Both the position numbers and the translations under genes were made by a program. The notes under the pieces were generated by a model, which searched no databases, had not been told where the DNA came from, and was given only the letters and a program-made list of their open reading frames with translations. DNA of 64,000 nucleotides, taken from the NCBI RefSeq assembly GCF_014779765.1, contig NZ_JACXZA010000012.1, forward strand, positions 28,346 to 92,345, given 5' to 3'. Every line of letters begins with the position of its first letter. The stretch's first letter is position 1. Origin of the DNA: Paenibacillus terricola. Lineage in GTDB: Bacteria > Bacillota > Bacilli > Paenibacillales > Paenibacillaceae. Below, one piece after another: positions 35,315-46,056 of this stretch.

Positions 35315-38300
35315 CTTGGAGTGCTCCCTTCGATTTTAACGCATCCTTGCAAGCTTCAAGAAATTTCTCCAGCAGCTCAAGCTTCTGCTCCTGCGTCAGC
35401 CCTTTGCCGCGAAGCAGAATATACGGCTGACCGCCAGCGCTTGCTTCGTCAAACAACTTAAACCGGTTCTCGAACTTGAGACAAAGTTGGTCAAGCTTCT
35501 TCTTATCGAACCGCCCGACTTCAGCAAGCTTCATCGTCCAGTCGTCCGCCTTTTGCGAAATCTGCTCGATGCCATAATCGCCGCCATATGTCTTCAGCCG
35601 CGCTACGGCAAGCAAGTTCTCAACCGCAGCCGGCAAATCGCCGAAGCGGTCGACAAGCTCTTCACCCAAGTCCTCTGCCTCCGCAATAGAGCGAATGCTG
35701 GCTACCTTCTTGTAAATCTCGATCTTCTGAATGCTGTCATAAATATAATCCGATGGCAGGTATGCATCGATGCTGATATCGATAACCGTCGACACTTTGC
35801 GTTCAACAACCTGCGTCGTTCCTTCAAGCTGCGACTTGCGGGCAGCTACCTCATCGGCAAGCATCTGCGAATACAGATCGAAGCCAACCGAAGCTATGAA
35901 ACCATGCTGCTCCGCCCCGAGCAGATTGCCCGCTCCACGGATCGCAAGGTCGCGCATTGCGATTTTGAAGCCGGATCCGAGCTCGGTGAACTCTTTGATC
36001 GACTGCAGCCGTTTCTCCGCAACTTCCGTCAGCACCTTGTCCCGCTGATACGTAAAGTACGCATAGGCAATCCGGTTGGACCGGCCGACCCTTCCGCGAA
36101 GCTGATACAGCTGCGACAAGCCCATTTTGTCCGCATCATGAACAATAAGCGTGTTCACGTTCGGAATATCGACGCCTGTCTCGATAATGCTGGTACTAAC
36201 CAGTACGTCAAACTCGCCGTCGAGGAAGTCGAGAATCGTCTTCTCCAGCTCTTGCTCCGACATCTGACCATGTCCGACTGCTACTCTCGCATCCGGCACA
36301 AGTGCCTTAATCTGATCAGCCATCTGATGAATCCCTTGTACGCGGTTGTACAGATAGTATACCTGTCCGCCGCGCGCTAATTCACGTTCGACCGCTTCCC
36401 TGACAAGCGACGTACTATATTCAAGCACATAGGTTTGAACCGGGAACCGATTCTCAGGCGGTGTCTCGATAACCGACAGATCGCGAACACCCAGCATGGA
36501 CATATGCAGCGTACGCGGAATTGGCGTAGCTGTAAGCGTCAGTACATCAACGTTCGTCTTCAGCCGCTTCAGCTTCTCTTTATGAGAGACGCCGAAACGC
36601 TGCTCCTCATCGACAATGAGCAGGCCCAGATCTTTGAACACGACATCCTGCGACAGCAGACGGTGCGTGCCGATAATAATATCGACCGTACCCGCCTTAA
36701 TCCCTTTCATCGTATCGGTCTGTTCCTTGCGGGAACGGAAACGGGAGAGCACCTGCACCTTGAACGGATATCCGGAGAACCGCTCGCGGAACGTCTCATA
36801 ATGCTGCTGTGCGAGAATAGTCGTTGGTACCAGTATAGCCACTTGCTTGCCTTCTATAGCCGCCTTGAAAGCGGCCCTCACCGCTACCTCGGTCTTGCCG
36901 TAGCCAACGTCGCCGCACAAGAGACGGTCCATCGGACGCGTCAGCTCCATATCCTTCTTGATTTCATCAATTGCACGAAGCTGATCCCGCGTCTCATCGT
37001 ATGGGAACATCGCCTCGAACTCCTGCTGATAAGGCGTATCCGTGCCAAAAGCAAACCCTGGGCTCGCCTGACGCTCTGCATACAGCTTAATGAGCTCATC
37101 TGCAATATCTTTGACAGACGAACGGACTTTCGTTTTGACCTTGTTCCATTCGTTGCCGCCGAGCTTGTAGATTTTCGGTTCCTTTTCCTCTGCGCCCACA
37201 TACTTCTGAATCATATCGATCTGTTCGATCGGAATGGACAGCTTATCGCCGCCTGCATACATGACATGCATATAATCTTTATGAATGCCGCCAATAACAA
37301 GCGTGCCGATGCCTAGGTACTTGCCGATACCATGATTCTGGTGAACGACATAGTCGCCGACCTTCAGCTCTGTATAACTCTTAATCCGCTCAGCGTTATC
37401 AATCTTCTTGTCGACACGCGTTGCCTTCCGCTGTTTCTGCGAGAACATCTCGCCTTCCGTAATGACGACCAGATGAATCGACGGCAGCTCAAAACCAGCC
37501 TGCAGATTGCCCTCCAAGAGCATCGGCGGCTCAATATTGTAATCCTGCAGCACCCTGCGCATGCGGTCCATCCGCTCTGCGCTGCCTGCGAGCATCATGA
37601 CGGTCGCTCCGGCTTTCTTCCAGCGGTCCATCTCCGCCTTCAGCACGTTCATCTGCCCGTGGAAGTTCTGCGTCGCACGGCACATGAAGTTAAGAATATT
37701 CTGCGGCTGCGTATGTGGAATTTGACGCAGGAACAAAGACAAGAACACCGTCTGATACGCGCGGTGGTGCAAGATTTCATCGTTCTCGCGCGCAAGCGGC
37801 AGCCCTGGAAGCGACTTGCCGTGAGACAGCAGATGGGTTGCCCATTCTGCCTCATCTCGCTCCAGCTGGCGAGCTGTCTCGATGAGACGAAGCGGCTCAT
37901 CCATAATAAGCAGCGTATCCGACGGAATATAATCAAGCAGCGTATGGCGTTCTGGGTAGAGCAGCGAGACGTACTTATACATTTCGCTAAAATACTGCCC
38001 TTCCTGCAGCTTCTCCATCTCGCTGCCAATCTCGGCGCGCAGACGCTCCTTCGCCGTACGATCTGTCATCCGCTCAAGCTGCTTCTCGAGCAGACCCGCA
38101 GCCTGCTGCGCTGCGTTCTTGAACCTGCGCTCATCTGCCGGCAATTCACGGCATGGCGTCACAACGAATGACTCCAGCTTATCAAGCGATCGCTGGTCCG
38201 CCGGATCGAACGTGCGAATCGAATCGATCTCGTCGTCAAACCACTCCACGCGGCATGCTACCGACGAAGTCAGCGGATAGAAGTCGACGATGCCGCCGCG

Positions 38301-38828
38301 GACGCTCATTTCGCCTTTCGACTCTACGCGGTCGACTCGCTCATACCCAATTCCGTTCATGCTTCGGAGGAAGGTATCGATCGGCATGGTATCGCCGACT
38401 TTTAGCGAGATTTGCGCCTCTGCCATGATGCCCTTCACAGGCAAGTAGCGTCTCACGCCGCTGAATGGAACGACGACAATCCCGCGATACCCTTGGGACA
38501 GCCTGATCAGCGCGTCAATGCGCTGTGCCAGCGTCTCAGGACTCGAGACAGCCGATTCGGCGGCCACCAATTCGTTGGCGGGATAAAGAAGAACATCGCC
38601 CGGAGGCAGCAGTTCCTGCAAATCTTCTACGATTTTCTGAGCTGCGAACATATTGTGGGTGACGACCAGCATTGGCCGATCCAAATCGGTACGCAGCGCT
38701 GACATGAGAACCTGACGGGACGAACCGGCCAGACCCGATATAAGCTGCTCCCGCATGCCCGCTGTAATACCCGACAATACGGTCTGATAGTCGGCATCTG
38801 CGGCAAAAGCCTTAATTAACGCTTTCAA
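35301..38828 (-). CDS. mfd: Transcription-repair coupling factor Mfd
   Basis: A 1175-residue ATP-dependent translocase, the usual length. UvrB-like N-terminal modules are followed by the RNA polymerase-interacting domain ([20 protein letters not shown]). The helicase motor has [18 protein letters not shown] (motif I), [18 protein letters not shown] (motif II) and [13 protein letters not shown] (motif III). The TRG/RecG-like motif [15 protein letters not shown] and the D7 domain close it. I chose TTG 38828, ten bases after AAGGAAGG; the frame extends 34 codons further without a site. It displaces stalled RNA polymerase and recruits UvrA. Confidence 0.95.
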   Translation of the reverse strand: MKALIKAFAADADYQTVLSGITAGMREQLISGLAGSSRQVLMSALRTDLDRPMLVVTHNMFAAQKIVEDLQELLPPGDVLLYPANELVAAESAVSSPETLAQRIDALIRLSQGYRGIVVVPFSGVRRYLPVKGIMAEAQISLKVGDTMPIDTFLRSMNGIGYERVDRVESKGEMSVRGGIVDFYPLTSSVACRVEWFDDEIDSIRTFDPADQRSLDKLESFVVTPCRELPADERRFKNAAQQAAGLLEKQLERMTDRTAKERLRAEIGSEMEKLQEGQYFSEMYKYVSLLYPERHTLLDYIPSDTLLIMDEPLRLIETARQLERDEAEWATHLLSHGKSLPGLPLARENDEILHHRAYQTVFLSLFLRQIPHTQPQNILNFMCRATQNFHGQMNVLKAEMDRWKKAGATVMMLAGSAERMDRMRRVLQDYNIEPPMLLEGNLQAGFELPSIHLVVITEGEMFSQKQRKATRVDKKIDNAERIKSYTELKVGDYVVHQNHGIGKYLGIGTLVIGGIHKDYMHVMYAGGDKLSIPIEQIDMIQKYVGAEEKEPKIYKLGGNEWNKVKTKVRSSVKDIADELIKLYAERQASPGFAFGTDTPYQQEFEAMFPYDETRDQLRAIDEIKKDMELTRPMDRLLCGDVGYGKTEVAVRAAFKAAIEGKQVAILVPTTILAQQHYETFRERFSGYPFKVQVLSRFRSRKEQTDTMKGIKAGTVDIIIGTHRLLSQDVVFKDLGLLIVDEEQRFGVSHKEKLKRLKTNVDVLTLTATPIPRTLHMSMLGVRDLSVIETPPENRFPVQTYVLEYSTSLVREAVERELARGGQVYYLYNRVQGIHQMADQIKALVPDARVAVGHGQMSEQELEKTILDFLDGEFDVLVSTSIIETGVDIPNVNTLIVHDADKMGLSQLYQLRGRVGRSNRIAYAYFTYQRDKVLTEVAEKRLQSIKEFTELGSGFKIAMRDLAIRGAGNLLGAEQHGFIASVGFDLYSQMLADEVAARKSQLEGTTQVVERKVSTVIDISIDAYLPSDYIYDSIQKIEIYKKVASIRSIAEAEDLGEELVDRFGDLPAAVENLLAVARLKTYGGDYGIEQISQKADDWTMKLAEVGRFDKKKLDQLCLKFENRFKLFDEASAGGQPYILLRGKGLTQEQKLELLEKFLEACKDALKSKGALQDVAQ

Positions 38829-38987
38829 TGGAAACGGCACCTTCCTTCTGCGGCGCGTATATACAATCGCACCGTGTGACGATGAAAAACCTCTATTGAT
38901 AACGCTATTAGAGGCTGGTTCGGCAAACACACAAAGAAGCCTCAGCCATTCCGATGCCTAGGCTAAGGCTGTCGCTTGTATTCCAAG

Positions 38988-39218
38988 CTATTGAAGCGGA
39001 TTCGGTATAAGCACAAGCTCTGGATTCGCTTCGATTGCTTCGCGGCAATAATCACAAACCACATTAACAATGACGTCCCCATTTGGGTTATACGCTATTA
39101 TATCGCTGCGCTCCTCGGGGGTCAAGAAATGGAAACCGAGCTGCTGCTCCGTTACTGTCGCGCTATCAATCGTTCCTACCGTAGACCGGCAATGCGGGCA
39201 AATGTAGTTCACGGCCAT
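38988..39218 (-). CDS. fin: Anti-sigma-F factor Fin
   Basis: A 76-residue zinc-binding protein. MAVNYICPHCRSTVGTID and VNVVCDYCREAIEANPE carry the two CxxC pairs. In B. subtilis Fin (YabK) is made in the forespore and helps switch from sigma-F to sigma-G. ATG 39218 follows AGGAGG. It lies 160 bases upstream of mfd, as in B. subtilis. Confidence 0.9.
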   Translation of the reverse strand: MAVNYICPHCRSTVGTIDSATVTEQQLGFHFLTPEERSDIIAYNPNGDVIVNVVCDYCREAIEANPELVLIPNPLQ

Positions 39219-39297
39219 ATGTATGCCTCCTGACCAATCGTTATACACGTTAGTATGCCCCGAATCGGAGCAATATAACGATGGTCAGCGAAGGCTT

Positions 39298-39645
39298 TTA
39301 CCCGATGATCGCGAACGTCTGGACGCCTGCCGGAATCGTCCGCACCCGCTGCAGGATGCCTGCCGGGTTAAAGGCGCGCAGCTCGTAGCTGACTTGCGTC
39401 AGCGTGCCGATATTATTGAACCGGACAACGCCGAACGGATCGAACACCGCTTGGGATACGACTCTGCCGTTACGGATCAGCTGGGCAAAGAAGTTGGTCG
39501 TCCGAAACGGTACGCCATTCGTCTGCACCCAAACAACCGTAAGTCGGTTGAAAGTCGGACTCGTACGCGCATTCGCCGACGGACGTGATGTTCTTACAAC
39601 GGTGCCGCCTGGCACAATAAATGGAGGGCTCACCAATCTAACCAC
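39298..39645 (-). CDS. Uncharacterised small protein between pth and fin
   Basis: A 115-residue protein that I do not recognise. It reads VVRLVSPPFIVPGGTVVRTS, FNRLTVVWVQTNGVPFRTTN and FNPAGILQRVRTIPAGVQTF. It has no Cys, no signal peptide and no membrane helix, is rich in Val, Thr and Arg, and appears beta-stranded, perhaps a small beta-sandwich. GTG 39645 lies eight bases after AGAGGAG; a GTG three codons earlier is also possible. It occupies an otherwise conserved gene order. Confidence 0.55.
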   Translation of the reverse strand: MVRLVSPPFIVPGGTVVRTSRPSANARTSPTFNRLTVVWVQTNGVPFRTTNFFAQLIRNGRVVSQAVFDPFGVVRFNNIGTLTQVSYELRAFNPAGILQRVRTIPAGVQTFAIIG

Positions 39646-39773
39646 CGCTCCCACTCCTCTCGTGTCTTAATACCGTTGACATCTTATGCGGGAGGTGGTC
39701 AGCCCGAGTGGACGAATGGTAACCAGACATACGTTCTCAGGCTTCCGCCTTGGAGAGAAGGTGTCCCTATTAC

Positions 39774-40334
39774 TTAGCCATTAAATTTAGCCATCGTCTG
39801 CTCGAATGTTGCCTTGAGCGCGAACTCGGCGGCGTCGCAGGTCTGGCTGATCATCGTGGATAGTTTGTCCTGCTCTGCCTTCGGGAAATTAGCTAGAACA
39901 TAATCGGCGATGTTGCCGCCCGGTTGCGGACGAGTGATGCCCATGCGGATACGGTTGAATTGCTGCGTGCCGACATGTTGAATAATCGACTTGATGCCGT
40001 TATGGCCGCCCGGGCTGCCTTGATAGCGCAGACGGATACGACCGATTTCCGTATCGAGGTCATCATAGATGACGACAAGATCTTCGAGCGCCACTTTATA
40101 GTAATCCATATAAGCGCGAATCGACTCGCCCGACAGATTCATATAGGTCATCGGCTTCATCAGCACGACCTTCGTGCCGCCCACGTTGCCTTCCCCAACA
40201 AGTGCCTTGCACTTGCTCTGCGTTACACTAATGCCCCAGCGTTTGGCGAGCTCATCAATGGCCATAAACCCGACATTGTGCCGCGTGCTCTGATATTGCG
40301 TTCCCGGATTGCCTAGCCCTACAAACCACTTCAT
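39774..40334 (-). CDS. pth: Peptidyl-tRNA hydrolase
   Basis: A 186-residue enzyme that frees tRNA from drop-off peptidyl-tRNA. GLGNPGTQYQSTRHNVG holds the catalytic His and Asn near residue 20. MKPMTYMNLSGESI and YDDLDTEIGRIRLRYQGSPG carry the other active-site residues, followed by GHNGIKSIIQHVGT. It is full length, and the order ctc-pth-fin-mfd is conserved. A hairpin separates it from rplY. Confidence 0.95.
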   Translation of the reverse strand: MKWFVGLGNPGTQYQSTRHNVGFMAIDELAKRWGISVTQSKCKALVGEGNVGGTKVVLMKPMTYMNLSGESIRAYMDYYKVALEDLVVIYDDLDTEIGRIRLRYQGSPGGHNGIKSIIQHVGTQQFNRIRMGITRPQPGGNIADYVLANFPKAEQDKLSTMISQTCDAAEFALKATFEQTMAKFNG

Positions 40335-40375
40335 ATGTATGATTCAACTCCTATAATTGCAAATACTCGGATTAC

Positions 40376-40399
40376 ACAAAAAGGCTGCATAAGCAGCCT
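40376..40399 (-). terminator. Terminator between rplY and pth
   Basis: AGGCTGC-TTAT-GCAGCCT followed by TTTTTGTG on the minus strand. Confidence 0.8.
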
Positions 40400-40479
40400 C
40401 TCTTGCTATGGTGTTACGATTGCCGCATTCCCCCAACGGGTGAGGTACAAGCAAGTGCCGGACCCTGTAACAGCGTCGG

Positions 40480-41148
40480 CTACGCGTTCTGGCCGCCGAC
40501 CCCTGTCTTGACTTCCTCCATCTTCGCATGCTTCGAGCGCGATTCCGCTTCATGCAGCTCGACCGCCTGCGCTTCTGCTTCTTCCTCGGACAGCTCCAGC
40601 TGCGGCGCAAGGATCGTAACGACTACCTGTTCTGCATCGGAACGAACCGTCACGCCTGCAGGCACCGGAATGTCGCGTACAAGCAGGTTCTCGCCAACGC
40701 CCAGCGATGTCACATCGAACTTAATGACCTCCGGCAATTGATTCGGCAGGCACTCGATCTCCAGCTCATGCGCCAGCAGCTGCATGATCCCGCCTTCTCG
40801 CTCACCTTGGCTATCGCCTGTCACTTCCAGCCGAACATGCGTCCGAAGCTTCTTGTTCATATTGATTTGCTTCAGATCGATATGAACGACCTGATGCGTC
40901 AGTGGATCACGCTGAACCTCACTAATGACGACCGATTCGGTCAGACCGCCCGGAATCGCTACCGAGAGTACAGCATTCGGATGCGAACGTAGCAGCGGCA
41001 GCAGTTCCCGCTCAGCAAGCGCAATCGGCGTTGGCGCAGCAAGACTTGGCCCGTAAACAACGCCTGGCACTTTGCCCTGACTGCGCAGCTCGCGAATTTC
41101 GCGCCTCGTTCTTGTCTTCCTTGTTTCAACTGTCAATGGAATGCCCAA
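40480..41148 (-). CDS. rplY: Ribosomal protein L25/general stress protein Ctc
   Basis: A 222-residue TL5/CTC-form L25 that binds 5S rRNA. The N-terminal domain has RKTRTRREIRELRSQGKVPG and VVYGP; the C-terminal beta domain has IPVPAGVTVRSDAEQVVVTI. The acidic tail (LEEEEAEAQ-like LSEEEAEAQAVELHE) is usual. I chose TTG 41148 since AAGGAGG lies seven bases upstream; an upstream GTG is on the wrong side of that site. In B. subtilis prs would lie between this gene and glmU, but it is absent. Confidence 0.92.
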   Translation of the reverse strand: MGIPLTVETRKTRTRREIRELRSQGKVPGVVYGPSLAAPTPIALAERELLPLLRSHPNAVLSVAIPGGLTESVVISEVQRDPLTHQVVHIDLKQINMNKKLRTHVRLEVTGDSQGEREGGIMQLLAHELEIECLPNQLPEVIKFDVTSLGVGENLLVRDIPVPAGVTVRSDAEQVVVTILAPQLELSEEEAEAQAVELHEAESRSKHAKMEEVKTGVGGQNA

Positions 41149-41236
41149 TTGGATAACCTCCTTCGCTTTCACCCATAGGCTTACCTAGAGCCAAGCGAAT
41201 TAATCGGACATCCCATTAGTTTTCTTAAAGACGCAC

Positions 41237-42640
41237 TTAAAGTTTGGAGAGGCGTTCCTTCTTCGCTTTCGCGCGTGCGCGAAGCTTCTCGCCGTAGCCT
41301 GTCTTGTTCTCCTGGCGTACACGTGCAATCGCCATGTCATTAGCAGCTACGTCCTGCGTAATCGTCGAACCTGCTACCACATACGCACCATCGCCGATCT
41401 TAACCGGTGCGATCAGGTTAACGTTACTGCCGACGAAGGCGTTATCGCCGATCTCGGTTATCGACTTGTTGAAGCCGTCATAGTTAACTGTAATTGCGCC
41501 ACAGCCAATATTAACGTCTTTGCCAATGACGGCATCCCCGACGTAGCTCAGATGCGACACTTTGCTGCCATCGCCGAGCGTAGCATTTTTCAACTCAACG
41601 AAATCGCCAATCTTGCACTCGCGGCCAAGAACAGAGCCTGGACGGAGATTCGCATATGGGCCAACCGCGCTTTCCTCGCCGATAATTGCATCGACTGCAA
41701 CGGAGTATTTAATAGATGCGCCATTGTCGACCTTCGTGTTCGTCAGATCCGCTTGGGGACCAATCACACAATCCTCGCCAATGACCGTCTTGCCGCGCAG
41801 CACCGTTCCCGGATGAAGAATCGTATCCGAACCAATGACAACGCCAGCTTCAATATAAGTCGCTGCCGGGTCAATGATCGTAACGCCGTTAATTTGATGC
41901 TCGCGCACGATGCGTGCACGCATAAGTTGTTCCGCTTCTCCTAGGCCAACGCGGTCATTAACGCCGATGCCTTCCGAGAAATCGGATGCGATGTAAGCCC
42001 CAACCGTCTCGTCTTGCTTACGAAGAATCTCAAGGACATCCGTAAGATAGTATTCGCCTTGCGCGTTATTGTTCGTCACAAGCTTCAGCGCGTCAAACAG
42101 CTTGCGGTTGTCGAAGCAGTACATGCCTGTATTAATTTCAGTAATCGCGGCTTCCTCAGCCGAGCAGTCTTTCTGCTCCACAATGCGAAGCACTTGTCCA
42201 TTCTCGCCTCGGATAATGCGACCTAGTCCTTGCGGATTCGGAACGACCGCCGTCAGCACCGTCGCTGCTGCACCCGCACTCGTATGCTGTTCTAGCAGCT
42301 TGCCAAGCGTTTCAGCTGTTACTAGAGGCGTATCGCCATATAGGATAACAGTCGTTCCTTCTTCTTCACCGATGAGCTCCGCAGCTTGCTGCACCGCGTG
42401 GCCCGTACCGAGCTGCTCAGCCTGCAGCACGAATTCAGCGCGATTACCCAGCGTCGCTTTGACCAACTCTGCGCCGTGCCCAACTACAACAACCTTACGC
42501 TCGCATGCTGTTGCATCTACCGTATCAAGCACATGCTCCACCATCGGCTTGCCGCATACTTGGTGAAGTACTTTATATAGCTTGGATTTCATCCGCTTGC
42601 CTTGTCCTGCCGCAAGCACAATCGCCATCAATTTCAACAT
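41237..42640 (-). CDS. glmU: Bifunctional GlmU (N-acetylglucosamine-1-phosphate uridyltransferase / acetyltransferase)
   Basis: A 467-residue enzyme making UDP-GlcNAc for peptidoglycan. The nucleotidyltransferase motif is VLAAGQGKRMKSKLYKVLH, with GTGHAVQQA and YGDTPLVTAETL. From about residue 250 the left-handed beta-helix hexapeptide repeats begin, with the acetyltransferase residues in ELKNATLGDGSKVSHLSYVG and NYDGFNKS. ATG 42640, the second of two, is best spaced from AGGAGG. Confidence 0.96.
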   Translation of the reverse strand: MLKLMAIVLAAGQGKRMKSKLYKVLHQVCGKPMVEHVLDTVDATACERKVVVVGHGAELVKATLGNRAEFVLQAEQLGTGHAVQQAAELIGEEEGTTVILYGDTPLVTAETLGKLLEQHTSAGAAATVLTAVVPNPQGLGRIIRGENGQVLRIVEQKDCSAEEAAITEINTGMYCFDNRKLFDALKLVTNNNAQGEYYLTDVLEILRKQDETVGAYIASDFSEGIGVNDRVGLGEAEQLMRARIVREHQINGVTIIDPAATYIEAGVVIGSDTILHPGTVLRGKTVIGEDCVIGPQADLTNTKVDNGASIKYSVAVDAIIGEESAVGPYANLRPGSVLGRECKIGDFVELKNATLGDGSKVSHLSYVGDAVIGKDVNIGCGAITVNYDGFNKSITEIGDNAFVGSNVNLIAPVKIGDGAYVVAGSTITQDVAANDMAIARVRQENKTGYGEKLRARAKAKKERLSKL

Positions 42641-42710
42641 CATAACCTCCTGCCAACATTCGCTTAAAACCCGCTTATTCTGTATTTGACTATATCTTAT
42701 TCATATGCAA

Positions 42711-42737
42711 AAGAAAAGAGAGCCCGCAGGCTCTCTT
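42711..42737 (-). terminator. Terminator after spoVG
   Basis: AAGAGAGCC and GGCTCTCTT pair around four bases; the minus strand then reads TTCTTTTGC. Confidence 0.8.
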
Positions 42738-42748
42738 CGTCTCATCAA

Positions 42749-43039
<291 letters not shown>

Positions 43040-43160
43040 TCACCACCTTTGCCTCTTGAAGACTTGGTGTATACTTCCACACTTTAGAGCAAATTCCTTC
43101 TATTTTTTTGGAAAACTTATGCTTATTTATATATTTTTTTTTGCAATAGAAAACTTTTCG

Positions 43161-43556
43161 CTATTGTTCGACAGATACCGATGCGATCAATTCTATTTCG
43201 ACAAGAACGTCCTTCGGCAAGCGCGCAACCTCTACTGTCGAGCGTGCCGGTTTATGATCTCCGAAGTAGGAACCATAGATCGCGTTAACCGCTCCGAATT
43301 GGTTCATATCCTTAATAAATACCGTTGCTTTCGCTACATCAGCGAACGTTGCGCCTGCTGCTTCGAGTACCGCTTGCAGGTTACGGAACACCTGATGCGT
43401 TTGCTCCTCGATGCCGCCTTCAACGAGTTGTCCATCTGGACCGAGTGGAATTTGACCCGAAGTAAAGAGCAGATTTCCTACTTTAGCAGCATGCGAATAA
43501 GGGCCAATTGCAGCGGGTGCGCCTGCTGCATTCACGATTTCTGGTTTCAGTTTCAT
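43161..43556 (-). CDS. ridA: Reactive intermediate deaminase RidA (YabJ)
   Basis: A 131-residue YjgF/YER057c/UK114 protein that hydrolyses reactive enamine/imine intermediates. Family blocks: [39 protein letters not shown], and the catalytic Arg in [23 protein letters not shown] 43556 follows GGAGGAA. It sits 30 bases after purR, as in B. subtilis, where it affects purine control. Confidence 0.95.
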   Translation of the reverse strand: MKLKPEIVNAAGAPAAIGPYSHAAKVGNLLFTSGQIPLGPDGQLVEGGIEEQTHQVFRNLQAVLEAAGATFADVAKATVFIKDMNQFGAVNAIYGSYFGDHKPARSTVEVARLPKDVLVEIELIASVSVEQ

Positions 43557-43586
43557 TCGTGATTCCTCCGTCCAAATTGTTATATT

Positions 43587-44411
43587 TTACTTAAAAAAAT
43601 TGCCCGGAATTACCATCGTTTGTTTGGACTTTAAGTCTACTGCCGTTACCTTCGCCAGCGACACATAGTCCTCCAATAAACGCTCTTCCGTTCCCAGTTC
43701 ACCGGATTCAACGAATACGCCGACACCGGCAACCTTCGCATTGAACTCACCGAGCAGATCCATCATGCCTTGGATCGTTCCGCCTGCCTTCATGAAGTCA
43801 TCAATAATAAGCACACGTGCGCCCTCGCGCAGTGTACGTCTAGCGAGTGACATCGTCTGAATGCGTTTGTTGGAGCCGGATACGTAATTTATGCTCACAG
43901 CGGAGCCTTCCGTCACTTTATTGTCCCGACGAACAATTACGACCGGCAGATTGAGGCACGCCGCGGTTGCATAAGCAAGCGGAATCCCCTTCGTCTCTAC
44001 CGTCATAATGACGTCGATTTCACGACCAGCGAACGCTGTAGCGAACATGCGTCCCAGCTCCGACAGCAGTTCGGGCTGTCCAAGCATATCGGTCATGAAC
44101 AAATAGCCGCCAGGCAGCACGCGTTCCGGCTGTTCCAATTGGCGGCACACCGTTTGAATCGTCTCCATCGCTGCGTCTTGGCCGATCTTCGGCGTGAACC
44201 TCACGCCTCCCGCAGCGCCAGCAAGCGTATGTAGTTCACCGATTCCTTCGTCTTCGAACACTTCTTTAATAATCGCCAAATCCTCGCTAATCGAGGACTT
44301 AGCGGATTGATAGCGATCCGCGAATGCGGTCAGCGAGATGAGTCTGTGTGGACGGCTCAGTAAATACTGTGTCATTTCTACGAGTCGAGCACTTCGTTTC
44401 AATTTTTTCAA
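43587..44411 (-). CDS. purR: Purine operon repressor PurR
   Basis: A 274-residue repressor with a winged-helix N-terminus (RSARLVEMTQYLLSRPHRLI) and a phosphoribosyltransferase-like effector domain with the PRPP motif VLIIDDFMKAGGTIQG. PRPP relieves repression. The TTG start at 44411 follows GGAGAG. The length is normal. Confidence 0.95.
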   Translation of the reverse strand: MKKLKRSARLVEMTQYLLSRPHRLISLTAFADRYQSAKSSISEDLAIIKEVFEDEGIGELHTLAGAAGGVRFTPKIGQDAAMETIQTVCRQLEQPERVLPGGYLFMTDMLGQPELLSELGRMFATAFAGREIDVIMTVETKGIPLAYATAACLNLPVVIVRRDNKVTEGSAVSINYVSGSNKRIQTMSLARRTLREGARVLIIDDFMKAGGTIQGMMDLLGEFNAKVAGVGVFVESGELGTEERLLEDYVSLAKVTAVDLKSKQTMVIPGNFFK

Positions 44412-44534
44412 CGTATATCTCTCCTCGCCAAAATCCGAATATTATAAAGCAAATATACCATCTTTATACGGATTTAATCAAGGCGAAACGGTTGCCGCCG
44501 TCCCTATGACAGCGCAGCACGTTCCGATTACGAG

Positions 44535-45389
44535 CTACGTCAACATTCGAACGACATACACCTCTTTGCAGAATCCGCGGAGGCCATTATAAATACGCGC
44601 CAGCTTCGCTTCTTTCGATACAAGGCCGAATACCGTTGGTCCGCTGCCGGACATCAGTACACCTTCTGCGCCTAACTTCTGCATGCTCTCCTTTAGTTGA
44701 AGCACCTCAGGATAATATTTCAGCGTAACCTCTTCGAGTACATTGCCAAGCGATGTGCACATGTCGTTGAACGAGCCCTTCGCAATCGCATCCAGCATGT
44801 CCTTCATAGACGGATGAGATTTAAGCTCCGAGGCTTTGAAACGGCCATATACGTCCGCAGTCGATACGTTGATCGGAGGCTTGGCCAGCACAACCCAGCA
44901 CTGCGGCGGGTTATCGATACGCTCCAGTCGTTCGCCCCGTCCTGTTGCAATCGCCGTTCCCCCTGTTACACAGAATGGAACGTCGGAACCAAGCTCTGCA
45001 CCAAGGACACATAGCTCCTCATCCGATATGCCAAGTCCCCACAGCCGGTTTAGCCCACGAAGTGCTGCCGCTGCGTCGCTTGATCCGCCAGCAAGGCCTG
45101 CGGCGACCGGAATCTTTTTGTCCAAATGAATATATACGCCCTTACGGACGTCATAACGATCCTTAATCAGCCTCGCTGCCTGGAACGCAAGGTTCTTCTC
45201 ATCGAGCGGTATGTATCCAGCCTGACTCGAAATAATGATCTGATCACGCTGCAGCTCTTCCATCTCGAGACGATCGGCCAGGTCGACCATCGTCATAATC
45301 ATCTCGACCTCATGGAAACCGTCATTGCGCTTATGGAGCACGTCGAGCAGCAAATTTATTTTGGCAGGGGCCTTCTCGTATATTTTCAT
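44535..45389 (-). CDS. ispE: 4-diphosphocytidyl-2-C-methylerythritol kinase
   Basis: A 284-residue GHMP kinase of the MEP isoprenoid pathway. [17 protein letters not shown] holds the substrate Lys, [19 protein letters not shown] is the ATP-binding GHMP motif and [15 protein letters not shown] the C-terminal motif. I chose ATG 45389 by comparison with the family N-terminus; a GTG and an ATG lie three and one codons upstream. Confidence 0.94.
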   Translation of the reverse strand: MKIYEKAPAKINLLLDVLHKRNDGFHEVEMIMTMVDLADRLEMEELQRDQIIISSQAGYIPLDEKNLAFQAARLIKDRYDVRKGVYIHLDKKIPVAAGLAGGSSDAAAALRGLNRLWGLGISDEELCVLGAELGSDVPFCVTGGTAIATGRGERLERIDNPPQCWVVLAKPPINVSTADVYGRFKASELKSHPSMKDMLDAIAKGSFNDMCTSLGNVLEEVTLKYYPEVLQLKESMQKLGAEGVLMSGSGPTVFGLVSKEAKLARIYNGLRGFCKEVYVVRMLT

Positions 45390-45490
45390 CATTTTCACCC
45401 GTTCGTATGGTTAACTCCACCTATTATAACAAACGAAGTCAAGAAATGCGAAAAAGAGTGAAGCCTGTAAATGGAAACGCATCTATATGC

Positions 45491-45525
45491 AAACAAGCCC
45501 CCGCCATCATAAACGGGAAGCTTGT
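45491..45525 (-). terminator. Probable terminator after sspF
   Basis: ACAAGC (minus strand) pairs with GCTTGT, with CCCG/CGGG inside, then a short T-run. It lies between the sspF stop and ispE. Confidence 0.5.
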
Positions 45526-45567
45526 GCAGCTGACACCTTGAACAGATGGTGCAACGTTGGCGTCGGA

Positions 45568-45753
45568 CTATTGATTCGTCTTGTTCGCAGCGGCTTGCTC
45601 CGCCAATTGAATGGCCCGCTTCACCATGTTGCCGGCATCCTTGGCGCGAATCCCTCCCCAGCCTTCCTGCTGAACGGTATCGTAGAAACCTAGGTCTTTC
45701 GCCAGCTCATATTTCAAATTCTCGGACATGGTACCCCGTCTTCTTCTGCTCAT
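45568..45753 (-). CDS. sspF: Small acid-soluble spore protein, alpha/beta type (SspF)
   Basis: A 61-residue DNA-binding spore protein. [20 protein letters not shown] and [20 protein letters not shown] match SspF closely, including the GPR protease and DNA-contact regions. It protects spore DNA. ATG 45753 follows AAGGAGGG. The leader immediately before that site consists of three 42-bp hairpin repeats, which is unusual. I could not find a clear sigma-G promoter between them and the veg terminator. Confidence 0.93.
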   Translation of the reverse strand: MSRRRRGTMSENLKYELAKDLGFYDTVQQEGWGGIRAKDAGNMVKRAIQLAEQAAANKTNQ

Positions 45754-45768
45754 CGGTATTCCCTCCTT

Positions 45769-45889
45769 ACATCAGGATCTTTGAACGGAGTTCAAAGTCA
45801 CTCTGCTGCTACATCAGGATCTTTGAACGGAGTTCAAAGTCACTCTACTGCTACATCAGGGTCTTTGAACGGAGTTCAAAGTCACTCAG
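45769..45889 (-). repeat. Three 42-bp direct repeats, each with a hairpin, in the sspF leader
   Basis: Units start at 45769, 45811 and 45853 (the last slightly shortened) and differ at only a few positions. Each holds CTTTGAAC-TCC-GTTCAAAG, an 8-bp stem. The first unit begins just upstream of the sspF ribosome site. Confidence 0.9.
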
Positions 45890-45993
45890 CTTCAGCAAGC
45901 TCGAATAATTGCTTAATGCTTATTTAGCTTGCCCTGACCCTGTATGTATTCATTCGGCGGAAATGGAGGAACAATTATAAGTTCTTATGTTGT

Positions 45994-46024
45994 AAAAAAA
46001 TGCGCATCCACATTGGATGCGCAT
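45994..46024 (-). terminator. Terminator after veg
   Basis: TGCGCATCCA and TGGATGCGCA pair around three bases, followed by TTTTTTT on the minus strand. Confidence 0.9.
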
Positions 46025-46056
46025 TAGATACAGCCGGCCGATGCCGACCGCTACTG

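Noticed and set aside
39655..39773. A tRNA-like stretch (CAGCCCGAGTGG)
   Set aside because: No acceptor stem, T-loop or anticodon arm can be folded around it.
45769..45889. Short regular repeats as a possible CRISPR array
   Set aside because: The units are contiguous with no variable spacers and no cas genes are present.
45546..45908. Plus-strand frame with a 14-residue repeat ([12 protein letters not shown])
   Set aside because: It is the translated 42-bp leader repeat antisense to sspF and lacks a ribosome site.
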